Shown: piece by piece, positions 12,830 through 22,509 of the stretch
How positions within the stretch are numbered: the first letter of the stretch is position 1
How the letters are laid out: each line of letters starts with the position of its first letter
DNA from: Oxytricha trifallax
Lineage: Eukaryota > Ciliophora > Spirotrichea > Sporadotrichida > Oxytrichidae
DNA length: 64,000 bases
Reading direction: 5' to 3'
Assembly (NCBI GenBank): GCA_000711775.1
Contig: ARYC01001189.1
Span: 1 to 64,000, forward strand
The notes under the pieces: model-generated
Seen by the model: the letters and a program-made list of their open reading frames with translations, nothing else
What the model was told of the DNA's origin: nothing
The model's database searches: none
Made by a program: the position numbers and the translations under genes

Positions 12830-13455
12830 TAAAACTTTAAGAGATATTTAAAATTAATAATCGAAATAACTCTTGTTAATTCCTAAACTTATTTATGATG
12901 GTTTTATACTTTTTGTCTGAATATTTAAATCAGAAATATTCTTGAATTGTTAAATATTCAACTAATAATTAATTGTCATAAAAATAAAATAATTATCCCA
13001 CCCCCCTCAAAACTTTATCTGTGTTAATTGCCTGAGATTAGACTACTCCTTGTGGACTCATTTTGCTGCATAATTTTCCCAATTTTTATTCTATTATTCA
13101 TGGGTGTCTATTGGAGATTAATAGAACTATCCTATAAATTATTGTTTTACTACTTATACCCATATTCTTGGGCTATATTGGTTTAGCGTGAAGATATAAT
13201 AAGCTGTTGTTATTGTTATTAATATAAATATAATATGGGAGGGGTAAATTCTACAAATTAAGGAATGTATTTAATAAAAGAATTTAAAATTGTGGTTCCC
13301 CAGATCGTGATTATTTCATGATTAAGTTAATAATTAAATTTCTAACAATAATAGCTATTTTAATTTTCAAATTTTATTGTATTTTTCGAATTAATTTGCT
13401 TCAATTCTCATTAAAAATAAAGTTGACTTCAATCTATATTTTATTATCCGACAAT
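12830..13455. other. AT-rich intergenic/eliminated DNA
   Basis: No protein-like frame was seen on either strand. The stretch holds short homopolymer C or G tracts (CCCACCCCCC near 12997; GGGAGGGG near 13238) that stand out from the AT-rich background. It lies upstream of the first block of the scrambled gene and probably contains the macronuclear 3' chromosome border of its neighbour. Confidence 0.4.
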
Positions 13456-13468
13456 CTCAAAGATTGAG
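13456..13468 (+). repeat. 13-base scrambled pointer, copy at 5' end of MDS3
   Basis: CTCAAAGATTGAG, identical to 14794-14806 at the 3' end of MDS2; the flanking bases differ immediately on both sides. Keeping one copy joins the blocks in frame. Confidence 0.85.
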
Positions 13469-14806
13469 CTTAACGAGAGATGCATCTCCAACAAACTCAC
13501 CGACAACGTCTACTTCATTATCGACTTCACTGAGGGCAAAGAGCCAATCTGGAAAGTCGCCAAGTTTGTTGTCACCATCGCCAAGACTTTCAATGATAAA
13601 CAAAACAAAAATAATAGTTAAGTTTTTATCTTGAAATTGTATATGATAACCTATCATACTGCGGTTATGAAAAACTTGTTGAGGACTTGAAAAAGTTCTG
13701 CTCCGTTGACGGCACCTGTGACCCAGACAAGCTCATGAAGAATGTCACTGATAACTCAAAAATAAATTGCATCGTAGATATTTATTATTAGCAAGTTTTG
13801 ACTAAATAAGATAAAATGATAAGCTTTTCCAATTCGTTGGTGATGCTAACGGTATCGTTGCTGCCATTCAACAGTTCCCACCCCAAGACAAGGACGACAT
13901 GTTCTTGGACAGTCTTGAACTCGGCACAAACCTCGGCAAAATCGTCAGAGGACTCTACAACTTCACCAACTGAAGAGCAGAAACACGTTGAAATTTATAG
14001 AAAATAATCAATAATTATGAAATTTCATCATGCAATATATTGAAAAATTAGTCATCTATCTAATTTGGAATATTCCTATAAAAATGTAACAAACATCTTT
14101 CAAGTATTTCATTTTAATTACTTGTTAAGCCTTTTTATCTCTTATTTTACAATAATACCTTAAACCTTTTCAATTGTTAGAATTATCAGATAATTTATTT
14201 TCTTATTCCCATCCATTTCTATTTCCCAATTCACGTTTTATTCAATGACTTTGAAATAGGATATATTTGGGAGGGTGTTTAAATGAACTAGTATATTATA
14301 TTTTATAATAAATATTTAGAATCAAACCATAGATGAGAAACATTTTAACAATCGCACTATTGCTATCTATTAGCTTCATGGCAGCCGAGGCTTCTCTCTT
14401 CAAGTTCCCAGTACATGCCAGAGGCTCTCAAGTGTCCTAAGGCAAAGACGGTAAAACTGATTTATAAATAATGATGTATTGAAGTAATTATTTTAATTGA
14501 AAATGATAATTCAACAGTTGTGCCAGTCAATCATGATGATGACGACGATGATGATGATGATAATGTCAAGCCAGACTACACTAAAAAAGATTTTAAATTT
14601 GGCATATTTTCATTATACATAAATATAAAACTATTTAATAATACACTTCCAGTAAAGTCATTTTATTAATAGCACACTATAAAAACTTAAAGGTTTTTAT
14701 GAAAGAATATGCAATTTATTTATTGAAAGTCAAGTACTACTTGAATGGAGTGAAGGGCGTTTGGACTGGATTTATGTAAGGATTCTACAAGAACTCAAAG
14801 ATTGAG
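13456..14806 (+). CDS. Scrambled germline gene for a small secreted acidic protein (MIC order 3-4-5-1-2)
   Basis: Five blocks on one strand. MDS1 14333-14587 starts at ATG with a signal peptide (MRNILTIALLLSISFMAAEA) and contains a run of ten Asp. MDS2 is 14680-14806, MDS3 13456-13599, MDS4 13643-13754, MDS5 13817-13973 with TGA at 13971-13973. Junction repeats restore a single frame: TAAAAA (MDS1/2), CTCAAAGATTGAG (MDS2/3), ATGATAA (MDS3/4), TGATAA (MDS4/5). Joined, the protein is about 235 residues, with NSKIELNERC spanning the scrambled junction and FNDNLSYCGYEK spanning MDS3/4. Four Cys in the mature part could form disulfides. The family is not recognised; secretion is inferred from the signal peptide. 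In the germline the 3' half lies about 360 bases before the start codon, so it cannot be expressed without rearrangement. Confidence 0.85.
14451..14517 (+). other. Intron inside MDS1 of the scrambled gene
   Basis: GTAAAACTG...TTCAACAG, 67 bases. Removal joins GGC AAA GAC G to TT GTG CCA GTC, linking the signal-peptide part to the poly-Asp tract in frame. The GT..AG ends favour an intron over an IES. Confidence 0.65.
14794..14806 (+). repeat. 13-base scrambled pointer, copy at 3' end of MDS2
   Basis: Partner of 13456-13468. The coding sequence up to here is high complexity and turns AT-rich within a few bases after it. Confidence 0.85.
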
Positions 14807-14819
14807 ATTGATTCATTTT

Positions 14820-15066
14820 ATATAATTAATAAATAAACTTATCATAAAGAATACTGCGGAGATATGTCTTTATCATAATTTCTTTTTTTCAAATATTATT
14901 TATGCAAATTTTTTTAAAAAAATAGGCCTCAAATTTGTAATAACAGATCATTTAATACAATTAAATTAAAAAATAATAAAAATTCAAGTTATATATTTAC
15001 AAAGGCATTTCATTCACAAATGTCAATTAAACTATTGTTATTAAAATTGTAAATTTTTGAAAAAAT
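14820..15066. other. AT-rich spacer
   Basis: Very AT-rich with no protein-like frame. It separates the scrambled secreted-protein gene from the gamma-glutamyl-hydrolase-like locus. Confidence 0.4.
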
Positions 15067-15300
15067 CTATAAATTAAAATTAGTTATAAATTGGGAAATC
15101 TGAACTCTCGAGACAAGCCAAGATTCCTCCTCATCAACAATCTTGGCATCTCCAAGAGGAGCTCCTGAAGTCTTGAAGGTGGCGATGACTTGGTAGCGCT
15201 TGTTGATTTTGGATTCTCTCAGGAAGTCCCTCACCCTCAAACCCATTCTTTGTTTGTTGAACACTCGGGCGTCTTGCAAGAACTCATTCACAGTAGTGTA
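15067..15300 (-). pseudogene. Decayed duplicate of a gamma-glutamyl-hydrolase-like coding block
   Basis: About 170 bases (roughly 15115-15290) are nearly identical to 17910-18080: both encode LQDARVFNKQRMGLRVRDF followed by KINKRYQVIATFKTSGAP. Relative to the other copy, one base is missing near 15120, so the frame leaves the family sequence after VDEEE. It sits just downstream (minus strand) of the N-terminal half of the gene. It looks like a duplicated MDS left to decay. A functional paralogue whose frame is rescued elsewhere cannot be excluded. Confidence 0.65.
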
Positions 15301-15428
15301 AAGTAATTGCTAAAAAAGAATCTTAAACTCCGTTAAGTGATGAGCATTAGTAGTTAATCATTTTTTATTTAATAAATGACTATATTATAAGATTTCAGCT
15401 GATTATTTTGAAAAAAATGTCACTAAAC

Positions 15429-15451
15429 TGGTCAAGCAGTTTCACCAAAGA
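15429..15451 (-). repeat. 23-base pointer-like repeat, N-terminal block
   Basis: Begins TGGTCAAGCAGTTTC on the plus strand and is identical over 23 bases to 18585-18607, with mismatches immediately outside. It encodes LVKLLDQ on the minus strand in both places. Confidence 0.75.
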
Positions 15452-16370
15452 TGATCTTGTCAATTTATAGCTCACTGGAACAACTTTAGCTCCAGTCTTA
15501 AAAATAAATCATTAACTGATTAAAATTCATCAATAATTAATTAATGATATTTTAAGATTTAGTCTGTTCAATGAATTTCACAACAGCAGCTGGAACATAT
15601 TCATCATAGCCAACATTAACTGAGCCTGCTTACAAAGTTCCACCAATTGGTTCTGTTAAGACTCCCCACACTGATCGTGAAATAATACTAATATAAAACT
15701 TTCAATGTAGTTTTTTAGAAACATATAAACGAATAACTTAAACACTGGTGTTCTGTTATCTTTGACGTTAGGATCAATTCTCTCGCTTTCGTGCTTTCTC
15801 TTTGAAGAGTAGGTTGGATCCTCTTCGTAGTTAATAATCAAAGCATCAGGATTATCATTCTTATAAACAATTCTAATAAAATAATTTTAAGATAGTAATA
15901 TTCTTGTTGTCAATTGGAGTTTCATCGTCGACATACTTTTCATAAGATGAGACAGTTTCCTCCAATTCAAAATGACCATTATGTAACTGAGGATTCTATT
16001 TAAATGCCATTTTCTATATATCATAGCATAAATCAAAATATTTTATGAGGAACTGAATGGGCTGCAGATTAATTGTTTTCGTGAATATCCCTGAAAGGTG
16101 TTGTTGCTGAAGCTTCCTCTCCTTATCCACTCAGCTCATCAAATTAATTGTACATTTTAGCCAAGTCGCCAATCACATTCAAATTAAATAAAATACTTCT
16201 AATAGAGTCACTTTTATGATAACTTGGTTATATTTACCATATATAATTGTTGTGATCTTTGAATTAGCTCGCTAACTTCTTAATAACTGATCCGTTAGTT
16301 GCAGAAGAGATTTTAATTAATTTAATTGCTCTAAATTTGCATATATTATTGCTAGAAATTTTACCTTCAT
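15429..16370 (-). CDS. N-terminal half of a gamma-glutamyl-hydrolase-like (C26) gene, scrambled
   Basis: The proposed start is the ATG at 16370 (MKVKFLAII..., signal-peptide-like). A family-atypical N-terminal extension follows, with VIKKLASQFKDHNNY (near 16270), a Ser/Glu-rich linker, and MAFKQNPQLHNGHFELEET (near 16005). The hydrolase fold begins at GVLTEPIGG (near 15650), then YDEYVPAAVVKFIEQ and GAKVVPVSYKLTRSSLVKLLDQ (to 15429), colinear with the first third of gamma-glutamyl hydrolases. The block stops at a 23-base repeat shared with 18585-18607, where the rest of the protein resumes. AT-rich breaks lie near 15500-15545, 15680-15740, 15870-15905 and 16170-16250. The product would be secreted or lysosomal by family knowledge. 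Confidence 0.65.
15452..15500 (-). other. Coding sequence just upstream of the pointer (part of the N-terminal block)
   Basis: Encodes PVSYKLTRSS in frame with the pointer, showing that the repeat lies at the 3' end of an MDS rather than in an IES. Confidence 0.55.
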
Positions 16371-16449
16371 TAAATAATGTAATTAATAAGTGAGATCAGT
16401 AGTAGAGCGACAATAGTAATTGTAGGTTTAAACAACAATCTGTTTGATT

Positions 16450-17310
16450 ATTTCATTTCTAATATTATACTGAAGATAATATAATTATCAATCTAATTAT
16501 TCTAAAATATAACTACTTTTTACAATTATGAATATTATCATATATTTTGGATCCTAAAAACTTGTAAAAAAGGAAATTAAGTGAAATTTATAAAGTATTC
16601 ATAATCAAGATGAAGAAGTGTTAAATAAATTATTAATATATGTAATTAATTTTGTGATTATTTTTGAAGAGATTCTTTCTAATTCAAGAGCAACTTATAT
16701 TGCAAAACATATTATACAGCTGAGAATTTATAAATAATCATCAACAATACATTTTTCGAATCCAATTATACTAATTTGATTTCAATTATTGCAATATGAA
16801 TTGGTTAAATGAAACGTTTAGATAATTAAGTATTTAATGATGGCTTTATAATATAGTTTGGAGGGGATTTCCTGTCCGAGACATTAAATCTATTATATTT
16901 TCCAAAAATTAGAGTAATATATATTAATCGCAACTTGAATTTTCCACCTGTATTTTAGAAAAAAATTTTAATATATAATTTTGGTAGTTTACAACTATTA
17001 CATGTCGTATTAAATATTAGAAACAATAAATATTAAATGTAATATGTAATAATTAATGTAATTTTCATGAAAATATTTGAATCTTTACCAAGATGTAGAG
17101 CTAAGATCTTATATTAATCAAAATTTTTAATGAATAATTATTAAGACTTTTATAATTTTAAAAAAATCACATGAAATTTCCTAAGAGAGGAATGAATATT
17201 CTTTTTTGGGAGGCAGGAAATTATATTTTGGAAGGCAAGATACTACCTCTTTGGTGGCAGGAAAATCCCCCATAGTTTTTTATGTGGATTTAATATGATT
17301 CATACAGACT
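16450..17310. other. AT-rich eliminated DNA between the two halves of the hydrolase-like gene
   Basis: Over 80 percent A+T by eye. No frame with protein-like composition was seen. Two short GGGAGG / GGAGGGG tracts (near 16860 and 17207) interrupt it. Confidence 0.4.
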
Positions 17311-17320
17311 GATTCCTCAC

Positions 17321-18607
17321 TCACTTTACTAAGTAAAATTCTTGAATCTCCAATCCCTTGGGTTGTGAAGAGTCTCCACTAATTGAAGTGTACTCAACTT
17401 TGGCAAGTTCCTGATGTCTTATAAGTCTTGGGAAGATCTCTGACTTAGATTTGAAGGCGTGTTGGGAAATTCTACCTTCGTCAGCGATTTGCTTAGCGAA
17501 GAACTGAGCGTGCTTTCTTGAGGCAACAGTTCAAAAGTTATATTAAGAAGTAAGTGAAATCTTTTTGATTATTTATATATATAAAATTAATTTTAATGAG
17601 TGTGGTCTAGAGGATCAGTCAATAAATAGAAATATTTATTGTACAAGAGTTTTATGATTATAAATTTATTTTAGATTAAAGATAAATTTTGCTAAATATA
17701 TAGTAGTAGTTAAAGATGGATCAGCATGGATAAATTAGGTGTATTCAAAATATCATTTATATTTTTGATAATTTATTTTTATAAAATTTTAAATAATTTT
17801 TGAATCTTGAAAATAGTCAACAATTATAATAATTCTAAAAACAAATTATTGTTGATTAAGGCTCATAAGTACAAACATATAGAGGGAAATCTGGACTCTC
17901 GAGGCATGCCACGAACTCCTCCTCATCGACAATCTTGGCATCCCCAAGGGGAGCTCCTGAAGTCTTGAAGGTGGCGATGACTTGGTAGCGCTTGTTGATT
18001 TTGGATTCTCTCATGAAATCTCTCACCCTCAAACCCATTCTTTGTTTGTTGAACACTCGGGCGTCTTGCAAGAACTCATTAAATCCCTTAATGAATTTCA
18101 GTGATTATATTTAGATTAAATTTCCCTCTAAATAGTGGATATCATTTACATGATTCTAAAAATAAGATGTTAATAAGCTGATTCTAATTTAGTCAAACAG
18201 ACATTTCTATATTTTATTAATAAAACGCCATTTCTCAATTCAAATAATTTAATTAAACCTTTTTAAATTGAAGAAAATTTTGAGGATTAATTCAAAGTAG
18301 TGGACTCTAATTCATCGAAGAGATAGGTTTCAGTAGGGTTCATAGTAAGACGTAAGCCAATGTTATGTTGAGACATGGGGCTAATTGACTTAAGAATGGT
18401 TGTGGAGCCAAGTCTGTTAAGGACTAGTGATTGAAGGGAGTTACCCATCATGAAGACTGGGAAGTAATCGTACTTCACATCAGAGCGATGGAAGATGTAG
18501 CTGATGATGTATGAGAAAGTGGCTTGGTACTCGTGGGATGGGAGGGAAGCAGCGGAGTCACCTGGCAAGTAGAGACCGCTTAATTGGTCAAGCAGTTTCA
18601 CCAAAGA
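17321..18607 (-). CDS. C-terminal half of the gamma-glutamyl-hydrolase-like gene; catalytic residues missing
   Basis: Starts at the shared pointer (18607) and reads SLVKLLDQLSGLYLPGDSA (family: LFPGGS), then KYDYFPVFMMGNSLQSL (family: DYFPVWGTCLG). The catalytic Cys is replaced. Next come TMNPTETYLFDELE and, after an AT-rich gap (about 18280-18090), NEFLQDARVFNKQ, RYQVIATFKTSG and FPLYVCTYEP (family: YGVQWHPE). The catalytic His is lost too. The final block (17530-17321) reads SRKHAQFFAKQIADEG and HAFKSKSEIF, matching the family C-terminal helix, and ends at TGA 17321-17323. About 20 family residues between TYEP and RKHAQ are not visible. Predicted to be a secreted non-catalytic homologue. 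Confidence 0.65.
18585..18607 (-). repeat. 23-base pointer-like repeat, C-terminal block
   Basis: Partner of 15429-15451. On the minus strand the sequence upstream of it turns AT-rich at once, so it is the 5' edge of this MDS. Confidence 0.75.
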
Positions 18608-18695
18608 AGTTTTACGTTATAAATATTGAAATGAATAAATTTCTTAGAAAATTGTTAGTAGGTATTAAAAAGTTATTGAATTAAGAATGATTAAA

Positions 18696-20615
18696 TCATT
18701 TAAATGTGATCTAAAAATACTTTATTACTAAAATTGTCAGTATTGTCTTGAATATGTCATTGCAAGAAAACTTTATCTTAGACAGTACTTCCATTTAAAA
18801 TATATAACTATTTATTAATCCATCTTCTTCGATAGATTCTGGTGCGACAAAACTGTTGTAAGTAACGAGATTGTACTGCATCTCAGATGATAAATCTCTT
18901 GTTCCTACATGATCATACTCTGGAGTTGTGAACATATAAGAAGCATCCATAGTTGGCCATTTATGTATTTATATATATATGATACCCCATATCCCTTTTA
19001 AAATGGTAGTATATATTTCTTAGCTATATAGCTGCATTTTATAAATCATTCCTAGGTATATCTAGAGAACATTTTTGAAGCATCATAAGCACTGTAAATA
19101 GCATAAGTGTGCTCAGCTTCTTTAGTTGGATCTACATTCATTTCTAAGAGGGCAAGTGACATGTTCTTTGGGTATGGTTATGCATCCTCAGATCCAGGAT
19201 ATCCACCATTTTTACAAAACGCAATAATATTTTCTGATTAATTTTTGATTAAAAAGTAATATCAATGATAATTGAATTTTACCAAATTTATTCTCATTTG
19301 TTCGGGTAGGTAATTCCAGATTTAAGATTAAAATTAAATTTAATTGATATAAGAAATGATCGAAATAAATCTCATTTATTCCTTTACTTATTAAATTACA
19401 GGTTCCAATGCTTAAAAGAGTGTTAGATGAATTTATTTAAATTATTAATTTGATAAATTATAGAAGCAGTAAATCAATAATTTTATTGAGATAATTCGCT
19501 GTACATATTGATATTCATTTTTATGTAATTTATTTCTTTATTTATTAAAATTTGAAGTTTAATTGAGTTTGTTGCAAATCCTGTAGTTATCGTAGTAAAA
19601 GCTCATGATGCAACTGCTGATTCCCCAGTTCCTACCTGCAATACCAATGTATGTATTTATAAGGCATTAAATTTGTTGCCAAATCTTTGAAATTTTTTGA
19701 CTTAATGTTTATAAATCTAAAGTGTATTTACTCTCTTGTGGAGTGGTTCTCCAATGTAATAAGGATGGGTGTCTCCAAAAACTAAGCCTCCCTTGATAAC
19801 ACGACGAGAAAAGGTAACTCCGAAAGAATGTGAAATCATATCGATGTATGGGGCTTGGGTGTATTCTAAAACTGCTTCCACGAATTTACGGATTTACATC
19901 ACCCACTCTTTTTACATGACATGGCCAGGTTCATATAAATCCACTCAATTGTTTTATAAAACATGAGATATTTAGAAATCATCTTAATTTGAATTATTTT
20001 TATCTTTAAGATGAGAATTTAAATAATTTCATATTTTAATAGTTGTATTATGAACTAGGTATTATTTAATTTCATCTTCAAGTAAACTTCAATTTTTATA
20101 AACTAATATGGATATGTTAAAATTCATGAGGAACATCAGCGAAACCCCATTGAGAAGCATAAAGTTCAGCTTTAGTATAACCGCGTGACAAGAAGTATTC
20201 AATTGACAATCTGAATCCATTGTTGACCCATTCATCACCAATAGCCATGTCGGAGTTTCCGTGGATGAAAATAATAGGTCTCTTTGTTATGGGAGTGTCG
20301 TCTGAATCTTTGCCGCCGAATGAACCGCCAAACGAATCTGTTCTATTGAAACCATATGGTTCATAGGTACCTGTGTCATTTCACACAAAGATTAAATTAC
20401 TAGGGTTGTTTGTTACTGAACATATCTCATAATTTATTAATAATTTTTTATAAATTGAGCCAGGTAATGAAATGATCGGTAAGGCCGCGTTTGTATTCAG
20501 GCACGGGATAATCTTTCTTAACTGTTTTAGAAATAGCAAAATTGGTGATTGAGCTGGATATCACAAAAGCAATTATACTCAAAGAAAGTGCTGTTTTGGT
20601 TGTATTTAATATCAT
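18696..20615 (-). CDS. Secreted class-2 lipase-like protein (paralogue 1)
   Basis: ATG at 20615 gives a signal peptide ([20 protein letters not shown]). After an IES near 20460-20370 come [19 protein letters not shown] and [16 protein letters not shown], the HGxxD-type oxyanion strand of class-2 lipases. Blocks after the next gap give [20 protein letters not shown] and the nucleophile elbow [16 protein letters not shown] (SxSxG, where paralogues have GHSMG). Then come GIAGRNWG (near 19640), [13 protein letters not shown] and [12 protein letters not shown] (near 19100), and [20 protein letters not shown] (near 18900). Gaps at 20125-19960, 19740-19690, 19560-19270 and 19060-18970 are IESs or introns. 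The first in-frame TGA is at 18696-18698, only 89 bases before the next block of the scrambled hydrolase-like gene. Likely an extracellular or lysosomal lipase/esterase. Confidence 0.7.
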
Positions 20616-20619
20616 TTTT

Positions 20620-21425
20620 AATATATTATCGATAATGAATTTTTGAATTGAAAAATCTATATAATATAAATTATAAAACTGTAAATAATTTCACTTTTTT
20701 ATAAAAAAAATAAATATGAAAACGTTTTTCAATCTATCGCAATCTAAAAATATTTTTAAGGTAATTTTGATTAGCATTTAAATCAATAACTTTATAACTA
20801 ATTATAATTTTACTTAATTATAAGCAAACCTCTTATAACAATTCAATGATAGTTTTGAAGAGAATAGTAGGAAAGACTAGTTAAAAGTTTGATTAAAAAA
20901 CAGATTTGGAGGGGACTAGAAATATAAGATTCTGCCATTTTATTATTGCTAAGTTTAAGCATTTCTAAAATGAGTATTTCCCATAGTCCTTTAAATTAAA
21001 ATATATAAATGTATATATAGGAAAGATAAATAATATGTGAATAAAGATTATATCATATAGTTTTTAATTTCAAAATTACTAAGATTATTGAAAAAGTAAA
21101 CATTTTTATGCACTTTTAAGCTAATTTTAATTTATCAATGTAATGACTGATAGCTTTTTATTTATTTAAGGGTTTCCTTCTATTTTTTTAATTTTATCAA
21201 TATTATAGATAAATAAAAGGATCCTTCACTAAAATCACTAAACTTTTAAAATATAACTCTAATGGCAATTAAAATTTAACTCATCGTTATATTTTAATTC
21301 GAAATTTATTATACTGTAATATTGATATCTTTTATGCTCATAATTAAAATAAAAAAAATAATCAAATCATTTTGAAATTCTATTTTTAATAAAACTTTAA
21401 CATGTCTTTTCTTATTAGAATTGTT
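20620..21425. other. AT-rich spacer between lipase paralogues
   Basis: No protein-like frame on either strand; a short GGAGGGGACT tract near 20908 is the only departure from the AT-rich background. Confidence 0.4.
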
Positions 21426-21428
21426 TTT

Positions 21429-22440
21429 TCACTGTAAAAACTGTGATGATTCAATTTCAGTTTCTTAAATATCATCTGGACTTACATAATCATGATAAGT
21501 TACACAATTATATTGCATTTCACCACTTAAATCTCTGGATCCCACATGAGTGTATTCTGGTGAGTCAAAAATGTGCATTTTATCCATAGTTGGCCATTCA
21601 GTATTGTATCTTCCAAAAATTTTGTTTGGTGTGTCATAAAGTGACATTATTCCGAATGTAAAGTCTGCTTCTTTAATTGGATCTAAAATCAATTCTTTCA
21701 AGAATAGGGCCATATCTGGGGGTGTAGGGGAACCGTCTTTGGAACCTCCATAAAAGCCGTTAAGCTTATTACAAGTACGAAAATTTTAAAGCCAGAAATC
21801 CATGTTACAAGATGCTGCTCCCCAATTAGGACCAGCAATACCTATGAATCTTAATTTAGCATATAAAAAGTAACAAAATATGATAAAATTGGGCCATGAT
21901 ATTAAATAATATAATTATATGAATGTGTTGACTTTATCATTAATAGGCTCTCCAACATAGTAAGGTTTTATATCACCATAAACCATTCCACCCTTAATTA
22001 ATCTTCTTGAAAAAGTTACTCCCATAGAGTGAGCTATAATATCAATCTATGGTGCTTAAGTATATTCAAGAACAGCTTCTACAAACCTTCTGTTATACAT
22101 GACAAATTCCTGCTAATGCACATGTTAAAATTGAGGAAAATATCAACATAAATAAATTTGTGTTACATAATTCATAGTATTTAGTCAATTAAATTCACAA
22201 ACCATTTATAAAAATTCGATAATTATGCTCAAAAGCATTAAACTAATGACATTACTTATTAGTGTTCTTTTTATTATTTATTCAATTTTATACGGAAAAT
22301 AATACTGGGGCTTAAGCCAGTCAGAATACATAATTTGACAGATCCCCACTCTGACTTTCCATCATAATAAAGGGCCTAATAGGCTATTTTATAGTATACT
22401 CAGCAGGCGGTTTGTACCAAAATGTTCAGTAAGATTGGCA
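21429..22440 (-). pseudogene. Class-2 lipase paralogue 2, 5'-truncated and decayed
   Basis: The C-terminal part is intact: [27 protein letters not shown] (nucleophile elbow), GEPINDKVNTFI, IAGPNWG, FLKELILDPIKEADFTFGI, SPEYTHVGSRDLSGEMQY, with TGA at 21429-21431. Upstream (22440-22310) the oxyanion-strand region is recognisable only with frame changes (RPFI, then DGKSEW), and no signal peptide or start is present. The space before it is taken by the end of the kinase gene. It could still serve as a source of MDSs for another paralogue, but as it stands it is incomplete. Confidence 0.6.
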
Positions 22441-22509
22441 GGGGAAATATTTCAAAGATATATTAGTTTTCTTAACTTTCACATTATTACTGAGAAATTA
22501 TACATAATC

